Positions 15,120-22,072 of a DNA stretch of 42,047 bases are shown in pieces (position 1 is the stretch's first letter; the number at the start of each line of letters is the position of its first letter). A program made the translations under genes and the position numbers. Source of the stretch: an uncultured Bacteroidia bacterium (lineage in GTDB: Bacteria; Bacteroidota; Bacteroidia; Bacteroidales; UBA932). The stretch is taken from contig CACZKE010000035.1 in NCBI GenBank assembly GCA_902781705.1, positions 1-42,047 of the forward strand, given 5' to 3'. Under the pieces are notes generated by a model. It ran no database searches, was not told the origin of the DNA, and saw nothing but the letters and a program-made list of their open reading frames with translations.

Positions 15120-15259
15120 ATTCTTCGCTTCGCTCAGAATGACAGGCCCAGCGTTCAGATTCTTCGCTGCGCTCAGAATGACAGCACTTGTCATACCGAG
15201 GGGCCCTTTGTCATCCTGAGGGGGGCTTTGTCATCCTGAGGGCGCAGCCCGAAGGATCT
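15118..15259. repeat. Palindrome array downstream of the GIY-YIG gene, with tandem half copies
   Basis: Full copies lie at 15118-15143 and 15157-15182 (both AGATTCTTCGCT ... AGAATGAC) and at 15230-15259 (GTCATCCTGAGGGC ... GAAGGATCT). Between them are two left halves, GTCATACCGAGGGG at 15190 and GTCATCCTGAGGGG at 15210. The GTCAT starts at 15190, 15210 and 15230 are exactly 20 bp apart. The last copy ends inside the stop codon of the adaptor gene (minus strand TAG, 15260-15258). Confidence 0.85.
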
Positions 15260-16514
15260 AAAACACAAGCACATCCGAATCCCCATAAGTATCATACCCG
15301 GAGGTGATGACCTTCTCGCCGGGCTCAAGGCCTTCAAGGACCTCATAGTACTGGGGGTTCTGGCGGCCGATGCGGATTTCTCGCTTGACGGCCTTGGTGC
15401 CTTCTTTGTTAACGACGTAGATCCATTTTCCGCCGGTTTTCTGGTAGAAGGTGCCGCGGGGGATGATGACGGCCTCTTCGGGCTGGCCGAGTTGGAGGTT
15501 CAGGTAGTAGGTCTGGCCGGCGCGGATATTGTCGGGCTGCTCACCGTCGAACTTGAAATCAGCCTTGAATTTGCCGTCGCGGACCTCCGGATAGACTTTG
15601 CGGATGACAGTGGAATAAGTATCGCCCTGGCGCTCGAAAGTGGCCTCCAGGCCCGCTACGACGCGGTCGATGTAGTGCTCGTCGATCTGGGCCTCCACCT
15701 TGTACGTGCCCACGGAATTGATCTGACCGATCTTGGTGCCGCTGGCGATGCTCTGGCCCAGGACCACGTCCAGCAGGCCCAGTTCGCCGTCGATGGGCGC
15801 CTTCACGATGAGGTTGGATTTGCGCTTGCGGATCATCTGCATGTTCAGTTGCATGTTGTCCAGGGACTCTTCCATCCGGTCGATCTGGGTGCTGCGGTAC
15901 AGGCTGTCCTGCCTGGAGCGCTCGGTCATCAGCTCATATTTCTGCCGGGCCAGTTTATAGTCTTCCTCGGCCTTCAGGTATTCTTCCCTGGCGATGAGTT
16001 TGTCCTCATAAAGGGCCTTCTGCTGCTCATAGGCACGGCGCAGGCGTTCCACCTGCGTGCCGTACTCCAGCACATTCTGGCGCACGTCCAGCTTCTGCTG
16101 TTCCATCTGAATCTGCGTGTTACGCAGGATGTTCTCCTTCTCGGCCAGTTCGGCCTCGGAGTTCAGGATGGAGAGGTCCAGGTTGTCGTTGGAGAGGACC
16201 AGAATGGGATCTCCGGCCTTGACCTTGGAACCTTCCTCGATGAGGATGGTCTGTACGATGCCGCCTTCCTGCGGGCTCAGCTGGATGGTCGTCATCGGCT
16301 GCACACGCCCGCTGATGCGGATATAGTCATTGAACTCACCCTTCACGGCACTCGACACCGTGATCGTATCCTTGTCCACCCGGAGCGTCTTGTTGTTCGG
16401 CCGGGCGATCAAATACACGATGAACGCCAGCAGCAGGGCACCCAGCCAATAAGGAAGCGCTTTCTTCGTGAACGCTACGCGCCATCCGGTCTTTTTCTCG
16501 ATGATCTTGTCCAT
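15258..16514 (-). CDS. HlyD/RND-type membrane fusion protein (efflux adaptor)
   Basis: A 418-residue periplasmic adaptor. A TM anchor lies at about 19-39 (ALPYWLGALLLAFIVYLIA), then a barrel-sandwich/lipoyl half beginning ISGRVQPMTTIQLSPQEGG, a long alpha-helical hairpin (about 95-210), the second lipoyl half (IVKAPIDGELG) and a beta-barrel region. It would link the inner-membrane permeases to the TolC-like channel. The ATG at 16514 is preferred over the TTG at 16526, because it sits 1 nt after the channel gene's stop and avoids overlap. The stop codon is created at the edge of a palindromic repeat, so the last residues (DVLVF) may differ from the ancestral C terminus. Confidence 0.9.
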   Translation of the reverse strand: MDKIIEKKTGWRVAFTKKALPYWLGALLLAFIVYLIARPNNKTLRVDKDTITVSSAVKGEFNDYIRISGRVQPMTTIQLSPQEGGIVQTILIEEGSKVKAGDPILVLSNDNLDLSILNSEAELAEKENILRNTQIQMEQQKLDVRQNVLEYGTQVERLRRAYEQQKALYEDKLIAREEYLKAEEDYKLARQKYELMTERSRQDSLYRSTQIDRMEESLDNMQLNMQMIRKRKSNLIVKAPIDGELGLLDVVLGQSIASGTKIGQINSVGTYKVEAQIDEHYIDRVVAGLEATFERQGDTYSTVIRKVYPEVRDGKFKADFKFDGEQPDNIRAGQTYYLNLQLGQPEEAVIIPRGTFYQKTGGKWIYVVNKEGTKAVKREIRIGRQNPQYYEVLEGLEPGEKVITSGYDTYGDSDVLVF

Positions 16515-16515
16515 A

Positions 16516-17946
16516 TTATTGATCAATGTATTCTACTCCGTTATAATACTTTACCACCGCCTGCTTGATGAGGAATTTGAACAGGCTGTTCATCTCATCG
16601 GCCTGGGCTTTCAAAAAATTGTTGTTGGCGGTCTGGAACTCCAGCGGGGAGATGAGGCCCTGTTCCAACTTCTTGAGGTTCAGGGCATAGGCCTCGGCTT
16701 GAACCTCGGCCTTATGCTGGGCCTGCTGGTAGGCGGCGGCGCTGCCGTCACGGTCCTGGACGGCCCGGCGCACCTCCGATTCCACATCCCGGCGCTTCTG
16801 GTCCAGTTCGGCCGTGGCCTTGTCCAGCGCATGCCGGCGGCGGCTGATGGCCGAATGCTTGCTCAGGCGGTTCCAGATGGGAATCTGGAGGGAGACCTCC
16901 ACATACTCACCGCCGTTGTTCCGGAACTGATCGCGGAAAGCGGCCGTCTGGGAGCCCTGGTAGGTATAATAACTGGTACTCCAGCCCGCGTACAGGCCGA
17001 TGGTGGGCAGCAACTGCCACTTGGCCGTATTAAGTTGCCGCTGGGCATTCAACTGCTGCCACTGGGCGATCTGGACGCCCGGATTGTGGTCCAGGGCGAA
17101 GTCCACGACCGTCTCGGCGGAGAGACCCCCGATCAAGCCGGGGGTGACGGATGTCTTGCCATGCCCGGTCTGTACGTCAAACACAGTCTCTACGTCATGC
17201 CCGACCTGATCGGGCATCCCCGTATCTATGTTCAGTTCCTCCTCCACCGGCCAGAACATCAGGTCCGCGAGGGTCATCCGCTGCTGCTCGTACAGGTTGC
17301 GGGTGTTGATCAGTTCATACTGACGGTCGGCCAGGTCGGCCTCCATCTGGATCACGTCGGCATGGCCCTTTTGGCCCAGTTCTTCCTGTCGGCGGGCCTT
17401 GACGAGGGCCTGCCCGGCCACAGAGACCTGTTCCTCATAGACATCGACCAAACGCTTGTAATACACAACGTTATAGTATGCTTCCATCACGGCGAGGCAG
17501 ATATCGGCCTCCGCCTGCTTCTCCTGGGAATCGGCAATGAGCATCCCGGTCTTGGAGATCTTGTAATTGTTCACCGCCTGGAAGCCGTCGAAAAGGTCGT
17601 AGCCCGCGGAGACGCCGTAATTGTTGTGGAACGATGTCGTATTGAAATACGTATTGGTCTGCGGGTCGATGCTTCGGCCGAAGTTGTAATACGCATAGGT
17701 GTTCGCATTGATCGACGGGGTAAACAGCCGGAGTGCCGCATCCCGCCGGTCAATCTGCGCATCGCCGATGGCCGCCTGCTGGATCCGGATCTTGGTGGAG
17801 TTGGAGATGGCATAGGCCATACACTCTTTCAGGGTCATGACCGAGTCTTTCCCGAACCCGGTCTGACCAGTAGTCTGGCCACTGGCGCTGACTGTCTCAG
17901 CAAGCGCCAGGGCAACGACTACGGACTTAATGAAAAGGTTTTTCAT
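16516..17946 (-). CDS. TolC-like outer membrane efflux protein with an in-frame palindrome insert
   Basis: A 476-residue outer-membrane channel subunit. The signal peptide is MKNLFIKSVVVALALAETVS. Two OEP repeats follow: the first half begins LKECMAYAISNSTKIRIQQA, the second ETVVDFALDHNPGVQIAQWQ. Both contain long helical stretches. Residues about 243-275, between the two halves, are encoded by palindromic repeats (17123-17219) and read TGMPDQVGHD and SVTPGLIGG. The start at 17946 is chosen because the longer frame begins at 17979 inside the sigma54 promoter. First gene of the efflux operon. Confidence 0.9.
   Translation of the reverse strand: MKNLFIKSVVVALALAETVSASGQTTGQTGFGKDSVMTLKECMAYAISNSTKIRIQQAAIGDAQIDRRDAALRLFTPSINANTYAYYNFGRSIDPQTNTYFNTTSFHNNYGVSAGYDLFDGFQAVNNYKISKTGMLIADSQEKQAEADICLAVMEAYYNVVYYKRLVDVYEEQVSVAGQALVKARRQEELGQKGHADVIQMEADLADRQYELINTRNLYEQQRMTLADLMFWPVEEELNIDTGMPDQVGHDVETVFDVQTGHGKTSVTPGLIGGLSAETVVDFALDHNPGVQIAQWQQLNAQRQLNTAKWQLLPTIGLYAGWSTSYYTYQGSQTAAFRDQFRNNGGEYVEVSLQIPIWNRLSKHSAISRRRHALDKATAELDQKRRDVESEVRRAVQDRDGSAAAYQQAQHKAEVQAEAYALNLKKLEQGLISPLEFQTANNNFLKAQADEMNSLFKFLIKQAVVKYYNGVEYIDQ
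17123..17219. repeat. Palindrome pair inside the TolC-like gene
   Basis: Copies at 17123-17148 (AGACCCCCGATC ... GGGGGTGAC) and 17194-17219 (GTCATGCCCGACC ... GGGCATCC) face each other, here with a longer 45-nt middle that has further partial similarity (ATGCCCGGTCTG). The whole is in frame. Confidence 0.8.
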
Positions 17947-17978
17947 GTCAATACTTATGTTTAACCGTGCCAAACCCA

Positions 17979-17994
17979 AGCACCCTCCGTGCCA
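17979..17994 (-). promoter_or_regulatory. Sigma54 (RpoN) promoter of the efflux operon
   Basis: The minus strand reads TGGCACG-GAGG-GTGCT, against the consensus TGGCACG-N4-TTGCW. The invariant GG (17993-17992) and GC (17981-17980) are exactly 10 nt apart. Predicted start of transcription is near 17968, about 22 nt before the ATG at 17946. A second TGGCACGG (17972-17965) has no GC at the -12 position and is only a half-site. Confidence 0.85.
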
Positions 17995-18041
17995 AACAAG
18001 CTAACTTATTGACATACAGACAAAACGCGAAAGAATAAGGA

Positions 18042-18095
18042 GTGTAAAACCTGTAAAGCTTTACACTTCCTTTACACTTTCTTTACACTTTACAC
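18042..18095. promoter_or_regulatory. Upstream activator site array (TTTACAC repeats)
   Basis: The block holds GTGTAAA (18042-18048), a perfect 14-bp palindrome TGTAAAGCTTTACA (18052-18065), and further TTTACAC copies at 18071, 18082 and 18089. Spacings are 11, 11 and 7 bp. It lies about 75-125 bp upstream of the predicted sigma54 start, where an NtrC-type enhancer is expected. The regulator at 22072-23436 is the likely ligand. Confidence 0.65.
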
Positions 18096-18125
18096 TTTTC
18101 AAACGACCGTCCCTTACCCAACCCG

Positions 18126-18265
18126 AAATTCGCAAAGCATCTCATACCTGATTCTACGCATTTCCGTGGCTTATTGACTTGCTTTGCGAGCCCAAAATGT
18201 CGCGCAGGGCATCCCATTGTGCCCCATAAGGGCGTTAGGGGCTCTGTGAGATGCTTTGCGAATTT
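18126..18265. repeat. 140-nt element bounded by perfect 19-bp inverted repeats
   Basis: AAATTCGCAAAGCATCTCA (18126-18144) is matched exactly by its reverse complement at 18247-18265. The 102-nt interior contains a further TGCTTTGCGAG copy and GGGCATCCC/GTGCCCC-like small repeats. No gene is supported: a short reading frame across it on the minus strand lacks any recognisable domain. It could be a MITE or a folded RNA. Together with the activator sites and the two promoters it fills the 464-nt gap before the ATPase gene at 18464. Confidence 0.65.
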
Positions 18266-18381
18266 TTGCAATGTCCTTTTTTTGTATCCTTTGTCGGTGA
18301 GCGAATCCATCAATTTCAGTGCGATTTTTTGGGTTTCTTGCACTGTTTTCGGTGCAGATTATGGCTAAAACGTCCGGAATC

Positions 18382-18443
18382 GGTTATTGCGATAACCTTT
18401 TTCTATTGAAATTTGGTTATTCGGATAAACTATCTTATTTTTG
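18382..18443 (+). promoter_or_regulatory. Promoter with twin operator-like repeats ahead of the AAA+ ATPase gene
   Basis: TTTG (18412-18415), 20 nt, then TATTTTTG (18436-18443) form a good Bacteroidota promoter about 18 nt before ATG 18464. Two related inverted repeats, GGTTATTGCGATAACC (18382-18397) and GGTTATTCGGATAAAC (18415-18430), are 33 bp apart, three helical turns. The second sits between the promoter elements, as a repressor site would. Confidence 0.55.
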
Positions 18444-18463
18444 TCGAAGGAATTCAGACACTT

Positions 18464-19660
18464 ATGGAAACACTCTTCAAGAAACACAGGTTATTGATCT
18501 CCCAGGTGAGTACTGACATCATCCGGGAGGCGATGGACGCCATCAAGTGGGAAAAGCAGTTGGTGGGCATACGCGGCTCCCGTGGCGTCGGCAAAACGAC
18601 CTTGATGCGGCAGTATATCAAGCTCCACTATGGAATCCAGGCTGGAGAGGCCCTTTATTGCCTGATGGACAGCATGTACTTCACCAGTCATTCGCTGCTC
18701 GACCTGGCTGAACGCTTTCATCTGATGGGAGGAAAGCATCTTTTCCTCGATGAGGTTCACAAGTACCCTACTTGGAGCAAGGAAATCAAGGAGATCTTCG
18801 ATCTGTATCCCGACATGAAGGTCACTTTCTCCGGTTCCTCTCTCCTTCAGATCCTGAATGCCGATGCCGACTTGTCAAGACGTGCGCTCAGCTACGATCT
18901 TGCCGGACTCTCTTTCCGCGAGTACCTCAAGTTCTACCATGGGATCGAAGTGCCGATATACAAGTTGGATGACATTCTGTCCGATCCTGATTCGATTTGC
19001 ACAGATGTCTGCAACCTCTGCCATCCCCAGCCTCTTTTTGAGGCATACCTGCGTGCCGGTTACTATCCTTTCTTTGACGGGGACGAGGATGATTACTACG
19101 TTCGGATCGAAAACGTGGTCAATTATATCATTGACCAGGAAATGACCGTATTCTGCGGTGTGGATCCCGCCAATACCCGGAAACTGAAGGCCATGCTGCT
19201 TTTCCTGTGTGACAACGTTCCATACGAAGTGAATATCGCCAAGCTTGCCTCGTACCTGGAGCTGAACAAAGCTACTGTTCTGAGCTATCTGTCAGGAATG
19301 AAGAAAGCTGAACTGCTTCATCTTCTTTATTCCAGCAATGTATCCGTGACCAAGATGCAGAAACCCGACAAGATTTATGTCCACAATCCCAATATCCTGC
19401 ATGCCCTGGGTTCCAGGGAGAATGTCGGGACCGTCCGTGAGTGCTTCTTCGTGAACCAGCTTTCCAAAGGGCATACCGTCGAGTATGGTAAGAGCACAGG
19501 TGATTTCGTCGTTGACGGGCGGATAACGGTTGAAGTCGGGGGAAAGGATAAGACCTTTGACCAGATTGCGGACCTCCCTGACTCATATGTCTTCGCTGAC
19601 GAGATGGAGTTCCCCGTTGGTAAGAAACTGCCTCTCTGGCTTGCCGGATTCCTTTACTAA
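18464..19660 (+). CDS. AAA+ ATPase with DUF4143-type C-terminal domain
   Basis: A 398-residue protein of the COG1373 type. Walker A is GIRGSRGVGKTTL (about 36-48), Walker B is HLFLDEVHKY, and a sensor region reads VTFSGSSLLQI. The C-terminal half (about 200-398) matches DUF4143 in outline: a winged-helix-like part (IAKLASYLELNKATVLSYLS) followed by a nuclease-like beta core ending FPVGKKLPLWLAGFLY. Members are widespread, often accessory, with no agreed function. The ATG at 18464 is preferred because the frame upstream contains the promoter. It is transcribed divergently from the efflux operon. Confidence 0.85.
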   Translation: METLFKKHRLLISQVSTDIIREAMDAIKWEKQLVGIRGSRGVGKTTLMRQYIKLHYGIQAGEALYCLMDSMYFTSHSLLDLAERFHLMGGKHLFLDEVHKYPTWSKEIKEIFDLYPDMKVTFSGSSLLQILNADADLSRRALSYDLAGLSFREYLKFYHGIEVPIYKLDDILSDPDSICTDVCNLCHPQPLFEAYLRAGYYPFFDGDEDDYYVRIENVVNYIIDQEMTVFCGVDPANTRKLKAMLLFLCDNVPYEVNIAKLASYLELNKATVLSYLSGMKKAELLHLLYSSNVSVTKMQKPDKIYVHNPNILHALGSRENVGTVRECFFVNQLSKGHTVEYGKSTGDFVVDGRITVEVGGKDKTFDQIADLPDSYVFADEMEFPVGKKLPLWLAGFLY

Positions 19661-19684
19661 GCCATTATCTTGGCATTTTCTGAA

Positions 19685-19711
19685 ATCCTCGTCCTTTCCC
19701 GGGACGAGGAT
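19685..19711 (+). terminator. Hairpin downstream of the AAA+ ATPase gene
   Basis: Arms ATCCTCGTCC and GGACGAGGAT pair perfectly around a short loop, 25 nt after the stop codon, followed only by CTTTCAT rather than a strong U-tract. It is either a weak terminator or an isolated member of the TCGTCC hairpin type. Confidence 0.45.
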
Positions 19712-19826
19712 CTTTCATACAGTGTATTTATTCATACGAACTTAACATTCCTGTTATGCTGAAAACGCCATTCTACGGCCCTGTGGGCACGCTTATTGTA
19801 CAATTACAAGAAAAGCAATAGCACCA

Positions 19827-20585
19827 ATGAAAGCAAAATTGATTCTTATTTGTGTGTTGTCGGGCCTGTGTTGTAATGCTTTCGCCCAAGACATCATCCA
19901 CACGATCGACGGACGTTCCATCGAAGCGAAGGTTCTGGAGATCAATGACGACGATATCCTTTATAAGACCTTCGACAATCAGGGCGGACCGGACTACCGG
20001 ATGTCTGTCAGCCGTGTTGCCCGCATCGTTTTCCAAAACGGAACACAGAAATCTTTCGCCCCGTCAACCATTCTTGTCCCCAGCCCCTATGTACATGATC
20101 CATACGGCTATTATGGTCCGCTCGAGTATCGCTGGGGCCATTACTATGACCGCCGAGGAAGACTCTATGCCGAACAGCTGAAGGATTATCTGGGTGTATC
20201 CTTATATGGAAGTGATTACCGAAAGGCCAGAAGCCAATACCAGAGTGGCTTCTTTCTTACCATCAGCGGTGCTGCTTTGGTGATTTCATCCCTTACATGC
20301 GGAGCCATGTTGTCAGACTACAACCGAGGTGTCGCAGCGATGAATATGCCCAGCAGCATGCGGGGTAATGACCATTCCAGCATTGGAGCACTTTACGTCG
20401 CCGGAGGAATTGCAGGGGTGGCCTGTCTCGGCGTCGGAACACCTTTGTGGATCAGGGGCAACAGGAAGCTGAATGCCATTGCGGATGATTACAACCAGCG
20501 GTATGGGCGGAATGCCTACGGCTATAAATCCAGTCTCAGTGTCGGTGCCACGGGTAATGGGATCGGCCTGGCTTTGAACTTTTGA
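19827..20585 (+). CDS. Secreted hypothetical protein with signal peptide
   Basis: A 252-residue protein that I do not recognise as a named family. A signal peptide, MKAKLILICVLSGLCCNAFA, is followed by DIIHTIDGRSIEAKVLEIND, a short beta-rich stretch resembling the start of several Bacteroidota exported proteins. Then comes a GVSLYGSDYRKAR motif, two hydrophobic segments (about 132-155 and 188-210), and a C-terminal strand ending GNGIGLALNF. The terminal phenylalanine and alternating pattern hint at outer-membrane association. The next gene is a shorter paralogue. Confidence 0.75.
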   Translation: MKAKLILICVLSGLCCNAFAQDIIHTIDGRSIEAKVLEINDDDILYKTFDNQGGPDYRMSVSRVARIVFQNGTQKSFAPSTILVPSPYVHDPYGYYGPLEYRWGHYYDRRGRLYAEQLKDYLGVSLYGSDYRKARSQYQSGFFLTISGAALVISSLTCGAMLSDYNRGVAAMNMPSSMRGNDHSSIGALYVAGGIAGVACLGVGTPLWIRGNRKLNAIADDYNQRYGRNAYGYKSSLSVGATGNGIGLALNF

Positions 20586-20616
20586 TCCGAATGACCTTCT
20601 CAAAAACGAAATCGAT

Positions 20617-21133
20617 ATGAAACGAGCATTACTCCTCGTCGCATTCATGACTTTGGCGGGATTCCTCTTTGCGCAGAACCCAGAGAACGGCTGGCCACAG
20701 CGCCAGGATCGGGAAAGGATCAGCATCGATCCCAATGGTCAGGATATTACCATCGACAGGAACTCTTTCGTCTGGAGACCCTTCGATGACACCGTAGGCT
20801 ACTCTTTATATGGCTCCCGCTACCGGAAAGCGAAAGCCAGCAAAGGCTGGGGAGTCTTCCTTTCCTGTATAGCGGCTCCCGCAAGCGCGGTCCTTCTCGT
20901 TTATGGAATCGATGAAGGAGGTATTGCCCCGGCTGTTCTGGGCGGTGTCGGCCTTGCAGGCAGCCTGGGTGGCGGAATTCCTCTCTGGGTCAAGGGAAGA
21001 CGGGAATTGGACAAGACGGGAATTGGACTGGATTCTTGATGACTATGCGGAGCGTTACGCTCCCCGTCCTTATGCAGCATCAATCACGGCAGGTCCTACC
21101 AGAAACGGATTTGGTTTGGCATTTAATTTCTAA
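20617..21133 (+). pseudogene. Paralogue of the preceding secreted protein, frameshifted by a 16-bp duplication
   Basis: It starts with a signal peptide (MKRALLLVAFMTLAGFLFAQ) and shares GYSLYGSRYRKAK, GGGIPLWVKGRREL and the end GFGLAFNF with its upstream neighbour. The first frame stops at 21039, while the conserved C terminus (DDYAERYAPRP to the end at 21133) is in another frame. A perfect tandem duplication of AAGACGGGAATTGGAC at 20997-21028 causes the shift. Taking one copy out restores a single frame of about 166 codons whose C terminus aligns with the paralogue (LDWILDDYAERY against LNAIADDYNQRY). This may be a recent inactivation or a reversible switch. Confidence 0.8.
20997..21028. repeat. 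Perfect 16-bp tandem duplication
   Basis: AAGACGGGAATTGGAC occurs twice with no gap (20997-21012, 21013-21028). As 16 is not a multiple of three, it shifts the reading frame of the gene around it. Confidence 0.95.
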
Positions 21134-21196
21134 ATTCATGAACAAAAAGAATTTTGGCTGCGGGATGTAGCGAAACGCCAGCCGGGCAGGCAAGGG

Positions 21197-22072
21197 CTAC
21201 CGGAAGCGGAGTTCAAAAACGGTCTGAGAGGCATCGCTCCGGACCAGTTCGATGCTGCCGTTGTGGTTGCGCATGATCTGGCGGGAGATGGACAGGCCGA
21301 TGCCGGATCCTTCCTTCTTGGTGGTATAGAAAGGAATGAAAATCTGTTCCTGGGCCGATACGGGGATGGGCTCGCCGTCGTTGGCCACCCGGACGATCAC
21401 TTCGTCGTCCAAACCCATCCTGGCGCTGATGTCGATGTGTTTCGCTCCCGCCTGGAGGGCGTTCTTGATGAGGTTGATGAGGATCTGCGAAATCTGGCCC
21501 TCGTCGGCATAGATCATGAGGTCCGGCTCTTCCGGCCGATATTGGCAGGTTGCGCCGCAGGCGGCCGCGAACTCGCTGTTCAGCGCGATGACACCGTCCA
21601 TCAGTTCCTGCAGGTCCAGCGCCTTGCGGACGGGCTTGGCCACGCCGGAGAGTTGCCGGTAGGTCTGCACGAAGTCGATGAGATTCTTGGAGGAATCGCT
21701 GATGGTCTCCAGTCCGGCCTTGATGTCCAGTTCGCTGTGACCGTTCCCGTCCATGGACTTGGCCATCGCGTCGCTCAAGGAGGCGATCGGCGACACCGTA
21801 TTCATGATCTCGTGCGTGAGCACGCGGATGAGCTTGGTCCAGGAATCCTGCTCATGGGCCTGGCGCTGCTTCTCGAAGATGGTCCGGATGCGGTTGAGCG
21901 TGCGGTTGAACCGGTTGGTCTCCTGGAAACGGAAGTTCAGTTCCCCGTCCTCCAGCGCGTCCATCATATACGCCACCTTCTTGATATCCTTCCGGCGGGT
22001 GCGGACGGCTGCAATCACCGCTGCAACGACGGCGACGAGGACGCAAAGCAGTATGATTTGCCAGGTGGACAT
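21197..22072 (-). CDS. Sensor histidine kinase partnered with the NtrC-type regulator
   Basis: A 291-residue kinase with one TM (about 5-23) and no sizeable periplasmic sensor. A linker follows, then the H-box LTHEIMNTVSPIASLS with His87, N-box ILINLIKNALQAG, G1 region VRVANDGEPI and G2 GSGIGLSISRQI. It would autophosphorylate and pass phosphate to Asp56 of the regulator. Its start overlaps the regulator's stop by 1 nt (TAATG), so the two are made together. With so little sensor it may read membrane state or a partner such as the efflux permeases. Confidence 0.92.
   Translation of the reverse strand: MSTWQIILLCVLVAVVAAVIAAVRTRRKDIKKVAYMMDALEDGELNFRFQETNRFNRTLNRIRTIFEKQRQAHEQDSWTKLIRVLTHEIMNTVSPIASLSDAMAKSMDGNGHSELDIKAGLETISDSSKNLIDFVQTYRQLSGVAKPVRKALDLQELMDGVIALNSEFAAACGATCQYRPEEPDLMIYADEGQISQILINLIKNALQAGAKHIDISARMGLDDEVIVRVANDGEPIPVSAQEQIFIPFYTTKKEGSGIGLSISRQIMRNHNGSIELVRSDASQTVFELRFR

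Larger units (their letters stand above)
14651..15259 (+). mobile_element. Candidate nuclease-repeat unit: GIY-YIG gene framed by palindromes
   Basis: The gap between two genes of the efflux operon holds a single small nuclease gene with at least four palindromes upstream (14651-14824) and three full copies plus two half copies downstream (15118-15259). The gene's stop codon lies inside the first downstream palindrome. The same palindrome family recurs elsewhere in the window, always without the nuclease, as a non-autonomous element would. No target-site duplication, transposase or integrase is seen, so mobility is inferred. Confidence 0.5.

Noticed and set aside
17965-17972. Second TGGCACGG as another sigma54 promoter
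   Set aside because: The required GC at the -12 position is absent (CA instead), so it is only a half-site.
18042-18095. TTTACAC repeats as a CRISPR or iteron array
   Set aside because: Units are only 7 bp with 0-4 bp spacers, and no cas or replication gene is nearby. Position relative to the sigma54 promoter fits activator sites.
18083-18343. 86-residue minus-strand reading frame across the 19-bp inverted repeat element
   Set aside because: No domain, overlaps activator sites and the repeat, and has no promoter; treated as non-coding.
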